Positions 61,443 to 64,000 of a stretch of 64,000 nt of DNA are shown piece by piece; position 1 is the stretch's first letter, and the number at the start of each line of letters is the position of its first letter. Source of the DNA: Mycobacteroides immunogenum. Its GTDB lineage: Bacteria; Actinomycetota; Actinomycetes; Mycobacteriales; Mycobacteriaceae. The translations under genes were made by a program, and so were the position numbers. Where the stretch lies: the NCBI RefSeq assembly GCF_001605725.1, contig NZ_CP011530.1, forward strand, positions 4,588,001 to 4,652,000, given 5' to 3'. A model generated the notes under the pieces. It saw only the letters and a program-made list of their open reading frames with translations. It searched no databases and was not told the DNA's origin.

Positions 61443-62666
61443 AACGGATCGTGCGAGGCACGGTTTGGCCAGGTACGCGAGGAGTTCGAGCGCAATTTCG
61501 CGGAGCGAGGCGAGCTGGGAGCCGCGGTCTGTGTGATGGTCGACGGCGAGACTGTCGTGGACCTGTGGGGTGGATCGGCCAACGAGGACGGCAACCCGTG
61601 GTCGCCCGACACCATTGTGCCCGTCTATTCCTGCACCAAAGGTGCGACAGCCGTCTGCGCCCACATGTTGGCTGCCCGCGGACAACTGGACTTCGACGCC
61701 CCAGTGGCCCGTTACTGGCCCGAATTCGCCCAGAACGGAAAGGACCAGATTCCGGTACGGATGCTGCTCAACCATCAGGCGGGCCTGGCTGCGATACGAG
61801 AAACTCTGCCCGACAAGGGCTATGCGGACTGGGACTTGATCACCGGCCTGCTCGCGGCGCAGGAGCCGCTGTGGGAACCGGGAACGCGGTCGGGTTATCA
61901 CGCGCTGACCTTCGGACATCTTGTCGGCGAGGTCATCCGCCGAATTACCGGACGCACCGTGGGCCGATTTTTCCGGGATGAGATCGCGGAACCGCTGGGA
62001 GCCGACTTCTGGATCGGTGTGCCCGCTAGCGAAGAACATCGTGTCGCACAGTCAATCGCCGCCGATCTCCCGGACGACCTGAAGCGGCTGCCCGCCTTCT
62101 TCCGCACCGCACTCAGCGATCCCGCGTCGATACCCGGGTTGATCGTGCTCAACTCGGGCGGGTTCCTCCTTCCTGCCCTCACCGCGGAACGTCAGATCAA
62201 CACCCGGGAGTTTCACGCGGCTGAGATCCCCGCCGTCAACGGTGTGTCGAATGGGCGCGGCCTGGCCACGATGTATCGCCCGTTGGCGCTCGACGGGAGC
62301 GCCAACGGCACCCGCCTGGTCGACAAGGCTCAGATCGTGCACATGACACAGGTGAGCTCGGCGTCAGCGATCGATGCGACCATCGGGGCCCCAACCCGCT
62401 GGACCCTGGGGTTTCATACAGGTATCGACAATCGGGCGCTGGGTGAAGGCAGCAGTCTCATCCTGGCGCCCGGCGCGTTCGGACATTGCGGCATGGGCGG
62501 CTCGGCAGGGTTCGCCGACCCAAGCGCACGAATGTCCTTCGGTTACACGATGACCAAGCAAGGCACCGGCATTGTGGTCGATTCTCGGGCGCAGTCCTTG
62601 ATCGACGCCGTGTACCGCGGCTTGGGATACCAGGACTGTGGTGGATTCTGGCTCAACCCGAACTAA
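61434..62666 (+). CDS. EstB/serine beta-lactamase-family hydrolase
   Basis: 410 residues from ATG 61434; a frame start at 61410 has no better support. SxxK motif SCTK gives S66 and K69, the second motif YHA is at 155-157, and the conserved GHCGMGGSAGFADP is near 345-358. No signal peptide, so cytoplasmic. Same family as the truncated gene at 1-819. Family members are esterases, and some are linked to polyketide (LovD) or lipid metabolism. The stop overlaps that of the HxlR gene by 14 nt. Confidence 0.88.
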   Translation: MTVNGSCEARFGQVREEFERNFAERGELGAAVCVMVDGETVVDLWGGSANEDGNPWSPDTIVPVYSCTKGATAVCAHMLAARGQLDFDAPVARYWPEFAQNGKDQIPVRMLLNHQAGLAAIRETLPDKGYADWDLITGLLAAQEPLWEPGTRSGYHALTFGHLVGEVIRRITGRTVGRFFRDEIAEPLGADFWIGVPASEEHRVAQSIAADLPDDLKRLPAFFRTALSDPASIPGLIVLNSGGFLLPALTAERQINTREFHAAEIPAVNGVSNGRGLATMYRPLALDGSANGTRLVDKAQIVHMTQVSSASAIDATIGAPTRWTLGFHTGIDNRALGEGSSLILAPGAFGHCGMGGSAGFADPSARMSFGYTMTKQGTGIVVDSRAQSLIDAVYRGLGYQDCGGFWLNPN

Positions 62667-63087
62667 CCACTGTGTCTTCGGGCGTCAACAGACGCCCATC
62701 GGCCGCCCGCAGCTCGAACCTGCGCACCGGGCGAGAGGCCGTGCGATCCACCAGGGAAACGCGCGGTTCGCCTGGGGCGAAACAGAACTCATCGCTCCAC
62801 TGCCGCAGCGCGACCAGCACGGGAAACAGCCCCCGGCCCTTGTCCGTCAGCTGATACTCGTGCCGCGCGCCCACCGGAACGATCTCGAGAATGCCGTTGT
62901 CCACCAACGCCGCCAAGCGCGAGGCCAGGATGTTCTTCGCGAGCCCCAGGCTTTTCTGAAATTCCCCAAATCTGCGCAACCCGTCGAACGCATCACGAAC
63001 GATCAACAGCGACCAGCCGTCCCCGACCTCGCCCAACGGGCGGGCAAGGGTGCAGCTCGATTCCGCGTGACTTGCCCGTCCCACCAT
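62653..63087 (-). CDS. HxlR-family transcriptional regulator
   Basis: 144 residues from ATG 63087. Cys near the N terminus (ESSCTLARPL), winged helix with WSLLIVRDAFDGLRRFGEFQKSLGLAKNILASRLAALVDNGILE and the wing YQLTDKGRGLFPVLVALRQW. HxlR proteins often sense redox or electrophiles through the N-terminal Cys. Divergent from an MFS gene with two repeat sites between, so it probably controls that exporter. Confidence 0.87.
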   Translation of the reverse strand: MVGRASHAESSCTLARPLGEVGDGWSLLIVRDAFDGLRRFGEFQKSLGLAKNILASRLAALVDNGILEIVPVGARHEYQLTDKGRGLFPVLVALRQWSDEFCFAPGEPRVSLVDRTASRPVRRFELRAADGRLLTPEDTVVSSG

Positions 63088-63101
63088 CGGCCCACTCCTT
63101 T

Positions 63102-63154
63102 GGTTGCAATATGAAACCGTTCGTGCGATGCTCAAACGGTTGCGAAGTGAAACC
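63102..63154. promoter_or_regulatory. Two direct repeats, HxlR operator candidates
   Basis: GGTTGCAATATGAAACC (63102-63118) and GGTTGCGAAGTGAAACC (63138-63154), 14 of 17 identical, 36 nt apart, each with a GGTT/AACC dyad. They fill the 87-nt gap between the divergent HxlR and MFS genes. Confidence 0.65.
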
Positions 63155-63174
63155 AACTCTACCCAGGGGTGCTC

Positions 63175-64000
63175 GTGCTGAACAGACCCGTCATTGTGTT
63201 GTTCTCGTTTGCCTGCGGACTCGCGGTGGCAACCATCTACTTCTCACAGCCGCTGTTGGACACCATTGGCGCGCAATTCTCCATGCCCACAGCACAGGTA
63301 GGCGTTGTCCTCACGCTCACCCAGATCGGCTATGCGATCGGGCTGCTCCTGATCGTGCCCCTGGGCGATATCGTCGATCAACGACGGCTCATCGTCGGCC
63401 AGACCGCGCTGCTGGCGGTATCGCTGCTGGCCACGGCATGGTCCCCCAACGCGTGGACATTCCTGGTGAGCATCACCGCGCTGGGCGCACTCGCCGTAGT
63501 GACCCAGGTGATGGTCACCTACACCGCAGTACATGCCGAGCCCGAGCGACAAGGGTGGGCCGTCGGCGTGGTCACCGGTGGAATCATCAGCGGCATTCTC
63601 TTGGCGCGCACAGTATCTGGAGCTTTATCCGATCTCCTCGGCTGGCGATCGGTCTATGTGGTGGCGGCCATCGCCGCCGTCGTGACCGCCGGAATCCTGT
63701 TGTACGCCCTGCCGCGATCCGCGCGCACGCTCACAAAGGTGCCCTATGGCCGGCTGCTGCTCTCCACGCTGCGGCTGGTGCACGACGAGCCCGTTCTGCG
63801 CTCGCGGGCCATCATCGCGATGCTTGTTTTCGCTGCCATCACCGTCCTACTGACGCCCATGGTGCTGCCGCTGACCTCCACGCCATATCGCTTGTCGCAC
63901 ACGCAAGTCGGGCTGTTCGGCCTGGCCGGAGCGGCAGGAGCGCTGGGCGCCTTCAAAGCAGGCTCGTGGTGCGACAGAGGCTGGGCCAATCGGGTGACCG
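63175..64000 (+). CDS. MFS transporter, 3' truncated by window end
   Basis: At least 275 residues from the GTG at 63175, still open at base 64000. Begins VLNRPVIVLFSFACGLAVATIYFSQPLL, the first helix pattern of the YxxQPLL subgroup of MFS drug-efflux proteins; the loop 2-3 motif GDIVDQRR is present after the second helix. About eight membrane helices fall in the window. Likely an exporter whose expression is governed by the divergent HxlR regulator. Confidence 0.85.
   Translation, partial: MLNRPVIVLFSFACGLAVATIYFSQPLLDTIGAQFSMPTAQVGVVLTLTQIGYAIGLLLIVPLGDIVDQRRLIVGQTALLAVSLLATAWSPNAWTFLVSITALGALAVVTQVMVTYTAVHAEPERQGWAVGVVTGGIISGILLARTVSGALSDLLGWRSVYVVAAIAAVVTAGILLYALPRSARTLTKVPYGRLLLSTLRLVHDEPVLRSRAIIAMLVFAAITVLLTPMVLPLTSTPYRLSHTQVGLFGLAGAAGALGAFKAGSWCDRGWANRVT

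Overview
The window reads as chromosome of a rapidly growing mycobacterium, most likely of the Mycobacteroides abscessus/chelonae group. The signs are high GC, many GTG starts, mycothiol genes (mshA and an Mca paralogue), senX3-regX3, an mce lipid-uptake operon, an EphD-type fusion, an LprQ/Ldt5-type L,D-transpeptidase, F420/deazaflavin oxidoreductases and very many TetR regulators. The species call is inference; no rRNA is present.

The backbone is the block that in M. tuberculosis runs roughly Rv0483 to Rv0499, here inverted relative to the numbering and split into three pieces. From right to left they are: lprQ/ldt5 (59.4-60.8 kb), SDR and ROK regulator (55.2-57.5 kb), mshA and YbjN (52.8-54.6 kb); then gpm1, senX3 and regX3 (38.9-41.8 kb); then an Rv0495c-like gene, ppx1, an Rv0497-like membrane protein, a TIM-barrel isomerase and a thioesterase (4.1-8.9 kb). 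The synteny statements come from memory of the M. tuberculosis gene order, not from an alignment.

The spaces between these pieces hold accessory DNA. Region A (8.9-38.8 kb) has an Mca-like amidase, two SRPBCC-BVMO modules, an SDR/EphD/BVMO/metal-hydrolase operon with its TetR gene and operator, a complete ten-gene mce operon (two YrbE, MceA-F, one Mce-associated protein, one secreted protein), an esterase/SDR/BVMO/BVMO/SRPBCC operon, an ABC1 kinase and a double-TetR protein. Region B (41.8-52.7 kb) has a second operon (SDR, flavoprotein-esterase chimera, diiron protein, BVMO) that runs into gpm1 with a 5-nt gap, a flavin-binding oxidase-like gene, a NorE/NorF-like membrane trio, two tandem TetR genes and an acyl-CoA ligase. 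Together the window has five full-length BVMO-type flavoproteins plus a truncated one fused to an esterase, four free-standing SDRs plus one in the EphD fusion, an HSL-type esterase and two helical diiron-type proteins. This suits import and oxidative breakdown or remodelling of lipophilic ketones, alcohols and epoxides (ketone to ester by BVMO, ester to acid and alcohol by esterase, alcohol to ketone by SDR), with Mce proteins as the uptake route. The substrates are unknown.

Between the lprQ-like gene and the Rv0484c-like SDR lies a compact array of ten tRNA genes on the minus strand (Leu, Trp, Asn, Tyr, Gln, Ser, His and three Arg) with an HNH endonuclease gene inside it and an AT-rich leader upstream. 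It looks like the mobile tRNA arrays known from phages and some mycobacteria. The left end (1-4 kb) holds a truncated serine-hydrolase gene, an R2-like ligand-binding oxidase, a MarR/DJ-1 pair with a long operator palindrome and two Ddn-like proteins. The right end (61-64 kb) holds an EstB-like hydrolase and a divergent HxlR/MFS pair that runs off the window.
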